From Myroides fluvii (GTDB lineage: Bacteria; Bacteroidota; Bacteroidia; Flavobacteriales; Flavobacteriaceae): 64,000 bases of DNA. How positions within the stretch are numbered: position 1 is the stretch's first letter; the number at the start of each line of letters is the position of its first letter. The notes under the pieces were generated by a model. That model ran no database searches. It had not been told where the DNA came from and saw only the letters and a program-made list of their open reading frames with translations. A program made the position numbers and the translations under genes. Positions 53,339-61,677 of this stretch are shown piece after piece. The stretch spans positions 1,446,501-1,510,500 of the forward strand of contig NZ_CP039934.1 of the NCBI RefSeq assembly GCF_009792295.1, given 5' to 3'.

Positions 53339-54370
53339 TTATTCTTTTTCATTGAAGAGATTTAATTTCTTCATCCAACTTGTTTTGCGTTCAAGAATGA
53401 ATAAATCAATGCAAATGAGGATAAAAGCTAAACCTAAAAACCACTGAAATTGAGATTGAAATTCTGCAATTTGCTGTGATTCAAAATCAGTTTTTTCAAT
53501 TTTATTGAGCTCATTGGTGATGAGGTCCACGATCTCTTGTGTATTGGACCCGTAGAAGTATTTTCCACCAGTCGCATCAGCAATGTGTTTCAATGTAGAA
53601 GGATCTAACTTGGTAATAACAACTTCATTGTCCCAATCGCGCTTGTATTCAAGACCTTTTGCCGTTTTAATCGGAATAGGTCCCCCTTTTTCGGTTCCAA
53701 CACCTAGGGTAATAATCTTAATATTTTTATCCCTTGCAACTTGAATTGATGCATCAACACCTTCTCCGTGATCTTCCCCATCCGAAATGAGAATCATCAC
53801 CTTACTCGTTCTTGGGTTGTCAAAGTAATTACTTGCTACGTGAATCGCATCCTCTAGAGCTGTTCCCTGAGAAGAAACCATATCTGTATTCATCGATTGC
53901 AAATACATCTTGGCGGCATAATGATCCGTTGTAATGGGTAACATCGGGAATGCACTTCCAGCATATCCAACAATACCAACGCGGTCTGGACCAAGGCTAT
54001 TGATAATTTGCGAGGTGAGTTGCTTCATTTTTGCCAAGCGATCAGGAGCCATATCTTGAGCAAGCATACTCTTGGAAACGTCAAGAGTAAAAACAATATC
54101 GACCCCTTGTCTTTTTACCGTAACGATGCGCGTGCCAATTTTAGGATTGACAAGAGCCAAAACGATACAGATTAAGGCAGCCAAATACAAAGCCGCTTTG
54201 ATCATCGGTTTATTGGCAGATTTATTTGGAGCTAACGCTTGCATCGCTTTCGCTGTAGCAAACGTCTTTTGCACTTTCTTTTTCCACAGTATTTCCCATA
54301 CAACAAGCAAGGCAATGACTGCTATTGCAAGTAGTAAAAGAAAATATTTTTTGTCATCTAATTCCCACAT
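53339..54370 (-). CDS. batB: BatB, von Willebrand A domain membrane protein
   Basis: A 343-residue protein with a membrane span near the N-terminus (about 10-27), another at about 57-75, a vWA domain with an intact MIDAS (DVSKSMLAQDM, ISDGEDHGEG) and a C-terminal span (about 313-330). It is a paralog of BatA next to it. The TAA of batB overlaps an ATG in batC. Confidence 0.93.
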   Translation of the reverse strand: MWELDDKKYFLLLLAIAVIALLVVWEILWKKKVQKTFATAKAMQALAPNKSANKPMIKAALYLAALICIVLALVNPKIGTRIVTVKRQGVDIVFTLDVSKSMLAQDMAPDRLAKMKQLTSQIINSLGPDRVGIVGYAGSAFPMLPITTDHYAAKMYLQSMNTDMVSSQGTALEDAIHVASNYFDNPRTSKVMILISDGEDHGEGVDASIQVARDKNIKIITLGVGTEKGGPIPIKTAKGLEYKRDWDNEVVITKLDPSTLKHIADATGGKYFYGSNTQEIVDLITNELNKIEKTDFESQQIAEFQSQFQWFLGLAFILICIDLFILERKTSWMKKLNLFNEKE

Positions 54371-54377
54371 AATGCTA

Positions 54378-55379
54378 TTAAATAAATCCTCTAAAAAGTG
54401 TTTTACTTAGAATAAAATCTAATGCTAATAAGATAAAAGCAAGAAGAGCGAATAATCTGAATTTCTCGTCTGTATTAACATACTTTTGCTCATCTATTTT
54501 TGTTTTTTCTAGCTGATTGATTTCGTCGTATATATTTTTAAGACTTTGTGTATTGGTGGCTCTAAAATATTGACCTCCTGTTTCTTTGGCAATCGTTTTC
54601 ATCAATTCTTCGTCAAGTTCAACAGGGATTTTCTCATAGCGCAATTCTCCATTTGGACCAAATCCAACGGGAGACTCTGCCAATCCGTTGGTTCCTATTC
54701 CAATAGTGTAAATTTTAATGTTGAACTCTTTTGCAATTTGAGTTGCCATTAAGGGGTCTACCGTTCCTGTATTATTCACCCCGTCTGTCAGTAAAATGAT
54801 GATTTTACTTTTGGCTGGACTTGTTTTTATGCGGTTAATGGCCGTTGTTAGTCCCACACCAATGGCTGTTCCATCGCGTAAATCATCTGAATACTGAATA
54901 TCGCGAAGTGAATTTAAAAGTAAAGTCTTATCACTCGTTACGGGAGTTTTCGTATAGGCCTCTGCAGCGTAAATCACAATTCCGATGCGATCGGCTACAC
55001 GTTGACTGACAAAATCCCCTGCCACTTCTTTCAATGCCTCTAAGCGGTTGGGTTTTAAATCGCGCGCTAACATACTCCCTGAAATATCCATAGCCATCAC
55101 AATATCAATTCCGTGTGTGGAGTGAATTTGATGATCTACGCTGATTACTTGCGGACGTGCGAGTGCTACGATAAGCGCACTGAGTGCAATTGTCTTTAAT
55201 ACGATAGACAAGGGTAAGAGGCGAACTAAAAAGGAGGAATGTCCCGTAAATGCCTCAATAGAACTTAATTTAATCGTTGCCTTTTGTCGTTTTCTATTTC
55301 TATACCAAATGAAGATAACAAGAGGTAAGAGTAGAAACAACCAAAAGAATTCAGGATGTAAAAAGGTTGCATTTCTCAT
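54378..55379 (-). CDS. batA: BatA, von Willebrand A domain membrane protein
   Basis: A 333-residue protein with two N-terminal hydrophobic spans, a vWA domain (MAMDISGSMLARDL; LLTDGVNNTG with intact MIDAS DxSxS and D) and a C-terminal span. Metal-ion-dependent adhesion sites of this type mediate binding to MoxR partner proteins. It lies 2 nt after the two-span protein and 7 nt before batB. Confidence 0.93.
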   Translation of the reverse strand: MRNATFLHPEFFWLFLLLPLVIFIWYRNRKRQKATIKLSSIEAFTGHSSFLVRLLPLSIVLKTIALSALIVALARPQVISVDHQIHSTHGIDIVMAMDISGSMLARDLKPNRLEALKEVAGDFVSQRVADRIGIVIYAAEAYTKTPVTSDKTLLLNSLRDIQYSDDLRDGTAIGVGLTTAINRIKTSPAKSKIIILLTDGVNNTGTVDPLMATQIAKEFNIKIYTIGIGTNGLAESPVGFGPNGELRYEKIPVELDEELMKTIAKETGGQYFRATNTQSLKNIYDEINQLEKTKIDEQKYVNTDEKFRLFALLAFILLALDFILSKTLFRGFI

Positions 55380-55381
55380 AG

Positions 55382-57019
55382 TTACTGCTCTTGTTTATAT
55401 TGCATGGAATCGAAAACTTTCTCCGTAATCTCATCGGCATATTGATCTTCTGTATGGTGAAATATCCATACTTGATTTAAAACGTTTTTGCTTTCGTGAC
55501 TCAATACACAAGTAAAAGCTATTTTTTTATTTTTTCCTTTGTCTTTTTCCAATTTCAGCATGAAACTTCCTTGTGCTTTTAAACCCGTTAATCCCGATGC
55601 ATTTTCAAATTTCTCATGGGTAAGTTCAATGCCATCCACGTCGTGATTTTTGATAATTAACTTCAAAGCGTGGTCGATAATTTCTTCTTCGGTATATTTA
55701 AAGTCTTTGCCGGTAGAAATAGTGCTCAAGGTAATGTATACCGGATCACCCAATTCACCACTTCTGAACTGCTGTATATTGTCGATACCGTCTATTCCAC
55801 TATCCCCAACGGTAGGGTCGTTTTTTCTCACCAATACTTCGGGTGTGCTTAACGTTAGTCCTACACCACTTCCGTAGGTGCTGTTAATCCATTCTTGTTG
55901 AAGGAGGCGTTTTGAAGAGTTGAAAGTGAAAAAACTCAAATTTTGCTCTGAGGTAATATTGATCAAATAAACAACACCAACTACTAGCATCAAAGCTGCA
56001 GATACTGCTGTTGGTATACCTACGCGCATTCTCTTTCTCTTTCTTTTGCGCTCTTCTCTCAATCGAATGCGTTCGGTTTGAGTAGCAGCAGAAATAGGAT
56101 AAGCGGTATTTATTTCATTGATGATATTTTGTGTCTTCGAGGTATCCGCGGTAATTTCATTATCCGCAGGTTGTGATTTAGCAAATTTTACTAAATCGGC
56201 TGTATCTAAAATACGCTTGAATTCTTTGATTATTTTAGGATCAATTCTGACTTCCTTATCGCGTAGTGTATTTTTTAAAATGGATATTGTTTCAACGGTG
56301 GTTAACTCACGGGCAGAGATGCCAAAGGTGTCTTCAATGAAGGCACGAGCAATATCTGTCATTTCAGAGTAGTAAGGCTTCGCATCTCCACGCGTCCAAT
56401 TTTGTTTCTCTTCTAGTTGTTTTAACTTGGTTACTGCTTTTTCAAAAGGCGTATTGTATTTATCATCTTCTGTCAGGTTTTTGTCTTGTAGTTTTTTGAT
56501 AAAAAAGTAAATAACAACCCCGATGAGTATGGATAAAAGAAGAAAGGCCAAATAGTACCAACCCGTAGAAGGAGCAGCGCCAGCTATGGAAATGGATTTA
56601 ATGTCATACAACGGTGTTTTCAAGGTGTCTACCACAACGTTTTGAACGTTGATTCGAATAGAATCTGTCTTGAATAATTTGGCGTCTATAATGACAGGTA
56701 ATTCGGGAATCGTAAAACTACCCTCGTCAAATTGTGTTAACTCATATATTTTGATTAGCTCAATGAAATTGTCTTTTTCAATGGTATCAATGGGATATGA
56801 GTCTAGTATTTCTAAAGAACCTAAACTTTCCGGTGTTGGAAACAGTACTTTGCTCCCTTTCGAAGTAATAGCTCGTATGCTGTATTGAACCGGTTCGCCT
56901 ATTTTAATTTCTGTTGTATCTACTTTTGTTTCAAGAGGTAACTGAGCTAACATCAACTGAGAGGATAACAAAAGAATAAGTACGGTAAAGAGATTGAATT
57001 TTGTTCTATTCAGTGTCAT
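55382..57019 (-). CDS. Two-span Bat-operon protein (DUF4381-like)
   Basis: A 545-residue protein in the position usually held by a DUF4381 gene between the DUF58 and batA genes. It has a signal peptide, a beta-rich periplasmic region (about 27-130), a membrane span (about 152-172), a cytoplasmic helical region (about 175-325), a very basic stretch (RLREERKRKRKRMRVG), a second span (about 338-358) and a further extracytoplasmic region with a DUF-like beta fold. Its C-terminal half, after the second span, is not part of the usual short DUF4381 protein and could be a fusion. The C-terminal function is unknown. Confidence 0.7.
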   Translation of the reverse strand: MTLNRTKFNLFTVLILLLSSQLMLAQLPLETKVDTTEIKIGEPVQYSIRAITSKGSKVLFPTPESLGSLEILDSYPIDTIEKDNFIELIKIYELTQFDEGSFTIPELPVIIDAKLFKTDSIRINVQNVVVDTLKTPLYDIKSISIAGAAPSTGWYYLAFLLLSILIGVVIYFFIKKLQDKNLTEDDKYNTPFEKAVTKLKQLEEKQNWTRGDAKPYYSEMTDIARAFIEDTFGISARELTTVETISILKNTLRDKEVRIDPKIIKEFKRILDTADLVKFAKSQPADNEITADTSKTQNIINEINTAYPISAATQTERIRLREERKRKRKRMRVGIPTAVSAALMLVVGVVYLINITSEQNLSFFTFNSSKRLLQQEWINSTYGSGVGLTLSTPEVLVRKNDPTVGDSGIDGIDNIQQFRSGELGDPVYITLSTISTGKDFKYTEEEIIDHALKLIIKNHDVDGIELTHEKFENASGLTGLKAQGSFMLKLEKDKGKNKKIAFTCVLSHESKNVLNQVWIFHHTEDQYADEITEKVFDSMQYKQEQ

Positions 57020-57020
57020 T

Positions 57021-57884
57021 TTATCTAGCTTTGAAATACCCTAATAATTTTTTTACATAACTTTCGTCTACACGCATGTTAATCACACCAGCGCCACATT
57101 TTTGAAAGGTTTTCTTGAACTGATCTTCTTGTTTTAAAAAATGAGCATTATATTGATTTCTCACTTCTTTACTTCCTGTATTAATTGTGATTTTCTGACC
57201 TGTTTCTGCATCAAATGCATTGATAATCCCCACATTAGGCAGTTCTTTTTCGCGTTCATCGTAAATGCGTATACCCGTAATATCGTGTTTTTTTGCAGTT
57301 ATTTTTAGCGTGCTTTCATAAGGAGGTGTAACAAAGTCAGAGAGGATAAAAACAATGGCTTTTTTCTTTATCACTTTTGATAAGTAGGCCAAAGCTAAAC
57401 CGACATCAGTTCGTTTGCTTTTGGGTTTAAAGTCAATTAACTCGCGTATGATTCGCAACACGTGCATTTTTCCCTTTTTAGGAGGAACGAATAATTCAAT
57501 TTGGTCAGAAAACAAAATTAGGCCAATTTTATCGTTGTTTTGCGTAGCAGAAAAGGCTAGTGTAGCGGCTATTTCTGTGACGATATCTTGTTTGAAAGCA
57601 TCAGTCGAACCGAAGTTTTCAGATGCGCTGATATCGACCATGAGCATCAGTGTGAGTTCTCTTTCTTCTTCGAAAACTTTAATGTAAGGCTCATTGTAAC
57701 GTGCTGTGACATTCCAATCAATAGCGCGAACATCATCGCCAAATTGATAGGGACGCACTTCAGAAAAAGTCATACCACGTCCTTTAAAGGAAGTATGGTA
57801 TTCCCCCGAGAAAATATGATCACTTAAACGCTTGGTTTTGATCTCAATTTTTTTGACCTTTTTTAAAATCTCTTTGGTTTCCAT
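57021..57884 (-). CDS. DUF58 family protein of the Bat operon
   Basis: A 287-residue cytoplasmic protein, start at ATG 57884. It has the DUF58 pattern FSGEYHTSFKGRGMTFSEVRPYQFGDDVRAIDWN, TARYNEPYIKVFEEERE and a vWA-like MVDISASENFG with the DxSxS motif. It links MoxR to the vWA proteins BatA/B. Between it and moxR there is an 83 bp gap carrying two inverted repeats. Confidence 0.92.
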   Translation of the reverse strand: METKEILKKVKKIEIKTKRLSDHIFSGEYHTSFKGRGMTFSEVRPYQFGDDVRAIDWNVTARYNEPYIKVFEEERELTLMLMVDISASENFGSTDAFKQDIVTEIAATLAFSATQNNDKIGLILFSDQIELFVPPKKGKMHVLRIIRELIDFKPKSKRTDVGLALAYLSKVIKKKAIVFILSDFVTPPYESTLKITAKKHDITGIRIYDEREKELPNVGIINAFDAETGQKITINTGSKEVRNQYNAHFLKQEDQFKKTFQKCGAGVINMRVDESYVKKLLGYFKAR

Positions 57885-57908
57885 TGTAAAAGAATTATTC
57901 AAAATAAC

Positions 57909-57960
57909 TATTCCTCATGACGAGGAATAACTGTGAAATAAATAGTTGTTGTCCACAGTT
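57909..57960. other. Two hairpins in the moxR-DUF58 gap
   Basis: Two perfect inverted repeats, TATTCCTC/GAGGAATA (8 bp, 5 nt loop) at 57909-57929 and AACTGTG/CACAGTT (7 bp) at 57929-57960, lie in the only gap of notable length within the Bat operon. Neither has a T tract, so simple termination is unlikely. They could be RNA processing sites or a protein-binding site. Confidence 0.5.
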
Positions 57961-57967
57961 TTTAATA

Positions 57968-58972
57968 CTATGGCACTTCTATTTCGTTTACAATTTGATT
58001 GATAATATCAACGGAGGTAATACTTTCTGCTTCTGCTTCGTAGGTAACACCAATACGGTGGCGTAATACATCAATAACTACAGCGCGAACATCTTCCGGA
58101 ATCACATATCCTCTTCGTTTGATAAAAGCGTAGCACTTAGCAGCAGCAGCTAGGTTGATACTACCACGCGGTGACGCTCCAAAACTGATGAGTGGCTTTA
58201 GTTTTTCTAATTTAAACTGTTCAGGATATCTTGTTGCAAAGATGATGTCTAAGATGTATTTCTCTATTTTTTCATCCATGTACACCTTTTTAACGGCCTC
58301 TTGTGCGCGTTTAATTTGGTCTAAGGTTACCACGGGATTTATCGTTTGTTTTTCACCCGCTAGATTCTGGCGAATAACTAAGCGTTCTTCTTCTAATTTT
58401 GGATAGTCAATAACCGTTTTTAGCATAAAACGGTCCATTTGTGCTTCCGGTAATGGGTAAGTCCCTTCTTGTTCAACAGGATTTTGCGTTGCCATAACTA
58501 GAAAAGGCTTGTCTAACACATAGGTTGTGTCGCTTATCGTTACTTGCTTTTCTTGCATCGCTTCTAACAGCGCAGATTGCACTTTTGCTGGAGCACGGTT
58601 AATCTCATCCGCTAGAATGAAATTAGCAAACACAGGCCCTTTTCGTATGGTGAAGTCATTTTCTTTTACGTTGTAAATCATGGTACCAATCACATCGGCC
58701 GGTAACAAATCGGGCGTAAACTGAATTCGGTTAAAGCTACCGTGTACCGCTTTGGCTAAGGTATTAATTGCGAGTGTTTTTGCTAACCCAGGCACCCCTT
58801 CCAATAAGATGTGTCCTTGTCCTAGTAATCCAATTAACAATCGATCAATCATGTGCTTTTGTCCAACAATGACTTTGTTCATTTCCATTGTTAAAATATC
58901 AATAAAAGCACTTTCTCTTTCTATAAGTTCATTTAATTCTCGAATATCGTAATTTGATCCGGGTGTTTCCAT
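57968..58972 (-). CDS. MoxR-type AAA+ ATPase of the Bat operon
   Basis: A 334-residue AAA+ ATPase. Walker A GVPGLAKT is at 59-66, Walker B is LADEINRAP, and the sensor region carries MATQNPVEQEGTYPLPEAQMDRF, typical of the MRP/RavA-type MoxR group. MoxR ATPases act as chaperones for vWA-domain proteins, encoded here downstream (batA, batB). It is the first gene of the operon on the minus strand. Confidence 0.95.
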   Translation of the reverse strand: METPGSNYDIRELNELIERESAFIDILTMEMNKVIVGQKHMIDRLLIGLLGQGHILLEGVPGLAKTLAINTLAKAVHGSFNRIQFTPDLLPADVIGTMIYNVKENDFTIRKGPVFANFILADEINRAPAKVQSALLEAMQEKQVTISDTTYVLDKPFLVMATQNPVEQEGTYPLPEAQMDRFMLKTVIDYPKLEEERLVIRQNLAGEKQTINPVVTLDQIKRAQEAVKKVYMDEKIEKYILDIIFATRYPEQFKLEKLKPLISFGASPRGSINLAAAAKCYAFIKRRGYVIPEDVRAVVIDVLRHRIGVTYEAEAESITSVDIINQIVNEIEVP

Positions 58973-59140
58973 AATAAAAGTTTTGTCTGAAAAATAACGC
59001 TCATTTAATTATTCATGCAAATTCAAAAAATATTCTCTATTAAGTTGTTAATAGATGGTTAAATCTAAAGTGTGCATTCAACATTTGGGCATGATTTATG
59101 GGTTTCTTTTTATAATTTTAAGAACAAAAAATAATTTGCT

Positions 59141-60289
59141 ATGATTAATAAGCGATTACTTATTAAAAATCTATTGGCTCAATATGATGAGAATAGTTTC
59201 TATGATAAGAAAAGGCAGCTAAATTTACACACCAAATCGGGGAAAGCAAAATTTTTGAAACATATTTGTGCCTTGTCCAATTCAAATCCTCAAAATAATT
59301 CATTTATCATTGTGGGGGTGGACGATGATAATAACGAATTGGTCGGTGTCGATTTTTATGACGACAGCAAGATTCAAAACTTAGTAAATGCGTACTTTGG
59401 CAACCCTCCAAGTATTACGTATGACAATGTTACTTTTACGGATTTGGCTGAAGATAAGGTGATTGGGTTAGTAACGATAGCGCCAAATTCGGATTTGACG
59501 ACTTTTAAAAGGCCAATAGGAGAAGTACAAGTAGGCTCTTATTTTTCTCGTGTAGGCAGTACTTCTGTACCCAATGGAGCACTGGTTTACAACGGCAATA
59601 GGACCCATGTAGAAAGTATTGAGAAAAGTTCTCAAAACAATCTAAACCATCTGCTGGAAAGTGTCGTGCGTTATATGATGCAGTCTTCTAAGGATATTCA
59701 CGCCAATTACAGTGTGTTTAAAGAGCAATTTGTCATTTGTTGGGTGGGAAAAAAGATGAATATCCGCGGTATTCCTTTTTACTCGCGTATGGATATTGAG
59801 TTTGTCAATGAGCAAATTAAGCTATTCTACTCTTCCCTTGATGTTGTTACATTATTTTACGATACAGAATCTTTTGTCTTGACCGAGTATCTAAATTTGG
59901 GATTAAACGACGGAACGAGTTACTATCCTTTCGAAGAGATGCGGTTGAATTTTTATGATAATGGCAGTTATGCCATAGAGAGTAAAATGTTGTTTGAGCC
60001 CCCAAAATACAATGAAAATATCTTAGAACACATTTATAGAAATAGTGTAAAAGTCATTCAAAAAATAAAGCAAGGCGATCGTTTAACTAACAAAGAAGAA
60101 CGGGTGTTGAGTAAATTGTGTTACAACATGATGTTGTGTTATCTCAATGGGTTCGAGCAGGCGAAAGATGAATTAATTGAGGTTAAAGATTATTTAAAAT
60201 TTGCTAATGACCCTCAGCTGTTTATAGGCTTTAAGCAAGTAATGCGTATCTTGCGCAAGCTAAAATACGAAACAGAGCATTATGAGTAG
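59141..60289 (+). CDS. AlbA_2/Schlafen-like putative ATP- or nucleic-acid-binding protein
   Basis: A 382-residue soluble protein. The first 140 residues match the AlbA_2 (Schlafen-like) fold: NLHTKSGKAKFLKHICALSNS, FIIVGVDDDNNELVG and the FKRP...GSYFSRVGSTSVPN region. The remaining 240 residues are unassigned, with a helical C-terminus rich in charged residues. AlbA_2 proteins occur in regulatory and in defence contexts. Here it overlaps a metallophosphoesterase by 8 nt. Confidence 0.75.
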   Translation: MINKRLLIKNLLAQYDENSFYDKKRQLNLHTKSGKAKFLKHICALSNSNPQNNSFIIVGVDDDNNELVGVDFYDDSKIQNLVNAYFGNPPSITYDNVTFTDLAEDKVIGLVTIAPNSDLTTFKRPIGEVQVGSYFSRVGSTSVPNGALVYNGNRTHVESIEKSSQNNLNHLLESVVRYMMQSSKDIHANYSVFKEQFVICWVGKKMNIRGIPFYSRMDIEFVNEQIKLFYSSLDVVTLFYDTESFVLTEYLNLGLNDGTSYYPFEEMRLNFYDNGSYAIESKMLFEPPKYNENILEHIYRNSVKVIQKIKQGDRLTNKEERVLSKLCYNMMLCYLNGFEQAKDELIEVKDYLKFANDPQLFIGFKQVMRILRKLKYETEHYE

Positions 60290-61016
60290 AACATTGGTTA
60301 TAGGAGATATACATGGCGGATTTAAAGGGTTGAAACAACTTTTTGAGCGAGCTAAGATAACACCAACAGATCAATTGATTTTTTTAGGAGATTATGTAGA
60401 TGGATGGAGTGAACCTCATAAAGTGGTTGAATTTTTACTTGAATTGGAGCAAACGCATACTTGTATTTTTTTAAGAGGAAATCACGAGAGCCTTCTCGTT
60501 AGGTGGATGTTGACCAAAGAAGAGAATCCGCAGTGGTTTAAAAATGGCGGGGATTCATCTGTTTTGGCCTATCAACAGTTGCCGGAAGAACAATTTAATC
60601 GACATTTAGCCTTCTTTCAGCGTTTGAAAAATTACTATATCGATGGAGAAAATCGCCTATTTGTGCATGCGGGATTTACCAACCCTAGAGGAATAGAAGC
60701 GGAGTTTTTCGAAGAATATTTGTATTGGGATCGCACCTTATGGGAGATGGTTATGGCAATGGATCCTAACCTAGCGCAGACAGATCCACTATATCCCAAA
60801 CGATTGAAATTTCACAAGGAAATTTACATTGGACATACACCCGTTACCCATTTTGGTTTTGATGTACCTGTAAACGGTGCTACTGTTTGGAATATTGATA
60901 CAGGAGCTGCTTTTTTAGGAAAAATAAGTGCCTTGGATATTGATACAAAAGAATATTGGCAAAGTGATGTTGTTGCAGATTTATACCCATTAGAAGTGGG
61001 GAGAAATCACAAATAA
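60282..61016 (+). CDS. Serine/threonine-type metallophosphoesterase
   Basis: A 244-residue calcineurin-like phosphoesterase. Motifs are GDIHGGF (6-13), GDYVDGW (36-42), GNHE, and a C-terminal IGHTPVTHF and WNIDTGAAF. The set matches the bacterial PrpA/PrpB-like or diadenosine tetraphosphatase class; the physiological substrate cannot be read. It starts inside the AlbA_2 gene (8 nt overlap), so the two proteins are coupled. Confidence 0.9.
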   Translation: MSRTLVIGDIHGGFKGLKQLFERAKITPTDQLIFLGDYVDGWSEPHKVVEFLLELEQTHTCIFLRGNHESLLVRWMLTKEENPQWFKNGGDSSVLAYQQLPEEQFNRHLAFFQRLKNYYIDGENRLFVHAGFTNPRGIEAEFFEEYLYWDRTLWEMVMAMDPNLAQTDPLYPKRLKFHKEIYIGHTPVTHFGFDVPVNGATVWNIDTGAAFLGKISALDIDTKEYWQSDVVADLYPLEVGRNHK

Positions 61017-61029
61017 TGGTAAAAAATTA

Positions 61030-61037
61030 TATATTTG
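61030..61037 (+). promoter_or_regulatory. -7 promoter element (TATATTTG) of the outer-membrane protein gene
   Basis: Exact TAnnTTTG, 19 nt before the ATG at 61057. Confidence 0.6.
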
Positions 61038-61056
61038 TAGCTAAAGTAAAACACAA

Positions 61057-61614
61057 ATGAAAAAAATAATCGCAACTGCTTTTTTAATCGGTGGTATCAT
61101 GGGGGCTAAAGCACAAGCCGTAAATGAAGTTAAGATCAATATTCTTAATGCTATCGTCGTGCCTTCAATTGAATTGGGTTATGAACACTTTATTGATCAC
61201 AACCAATCGATTGGAGTAGATATCCATTTTATGGATCGATTTTCATACTATCACGAAAGTAAAAGCAAAGATCAAAAGTTTAATACAACGAGTTTAGCGT
61301 TAAACTATAAATTCTATTTTGGTGGTAACAATGATGCTAACGGAAGTGGATATTCAGTATCTCCTTTTATTAAGTACCGTTTTGGTAATTTCAAAGAAGA
61401 TAAGTTTAATTCAGAAATTAATGGAGTAGAGCGCGTGAAAACGGATATGAATAGCTTTATTTTGGGAATTGGGTTCGGACATAAATGGACGATGGGCGAT
61501 TCTTTTGCTATTGAGCCATTTGCCAATATTGGCAGAAACTTTAGCAGTGAGGTAAATGACCGTTTTTCTGCTATTGAATTTAATGCAGGTGTAATGATTG
61601 GTTATCGTTTTTAA
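61057..61614 (+). CDS. Outer-membrane beta-barrel protein
   Basis: A 185-residue protein with a signal peptide (MKKIIATAFLIGGIMGAKAQA) and about eight amphipathic strands rich in Tyr, Phe and Gly. It ends in YRF, a terminal Phe typical of outer-membrane barrels. It resembles OmpA-like or DUF3575-type small barrels. Function unknown; it carries its own promoter and terminator. Confidence 0.8.
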   Translation: MKKIIATAFLIGGIMGAKAQAVNEVKINILNAIVVPSIELGYEHFIDHNQSIGVDIHFMDRFSYYHESKSKDQKFNTTSLALNYKFYFGGNNDANGSGYSVSPFIKYRFGNFKEDKFNSEINGVERVKTDMNSFILGIGFGHKWTMGDSFAIEPFANIGRNFSSEVNDRFSAIEFNAGVMIGYRF

Positions 61615-61627
61615 TCAACAAGGATAT

Positions 61628-61664
61628 AAAAAAAAAGACGTCTAATTTAGACGTCTTTTTTTTA
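61628..61664. terminator. Bidirectional terminator after the beta-barrel gene
   Basis: Stem GACGTCTAA/TTAGACGTC flanked by A and T runs, between convergent genes. Confidence 0.85.
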
Positions 61665-61677
61665 TGGTTGTATGCTA

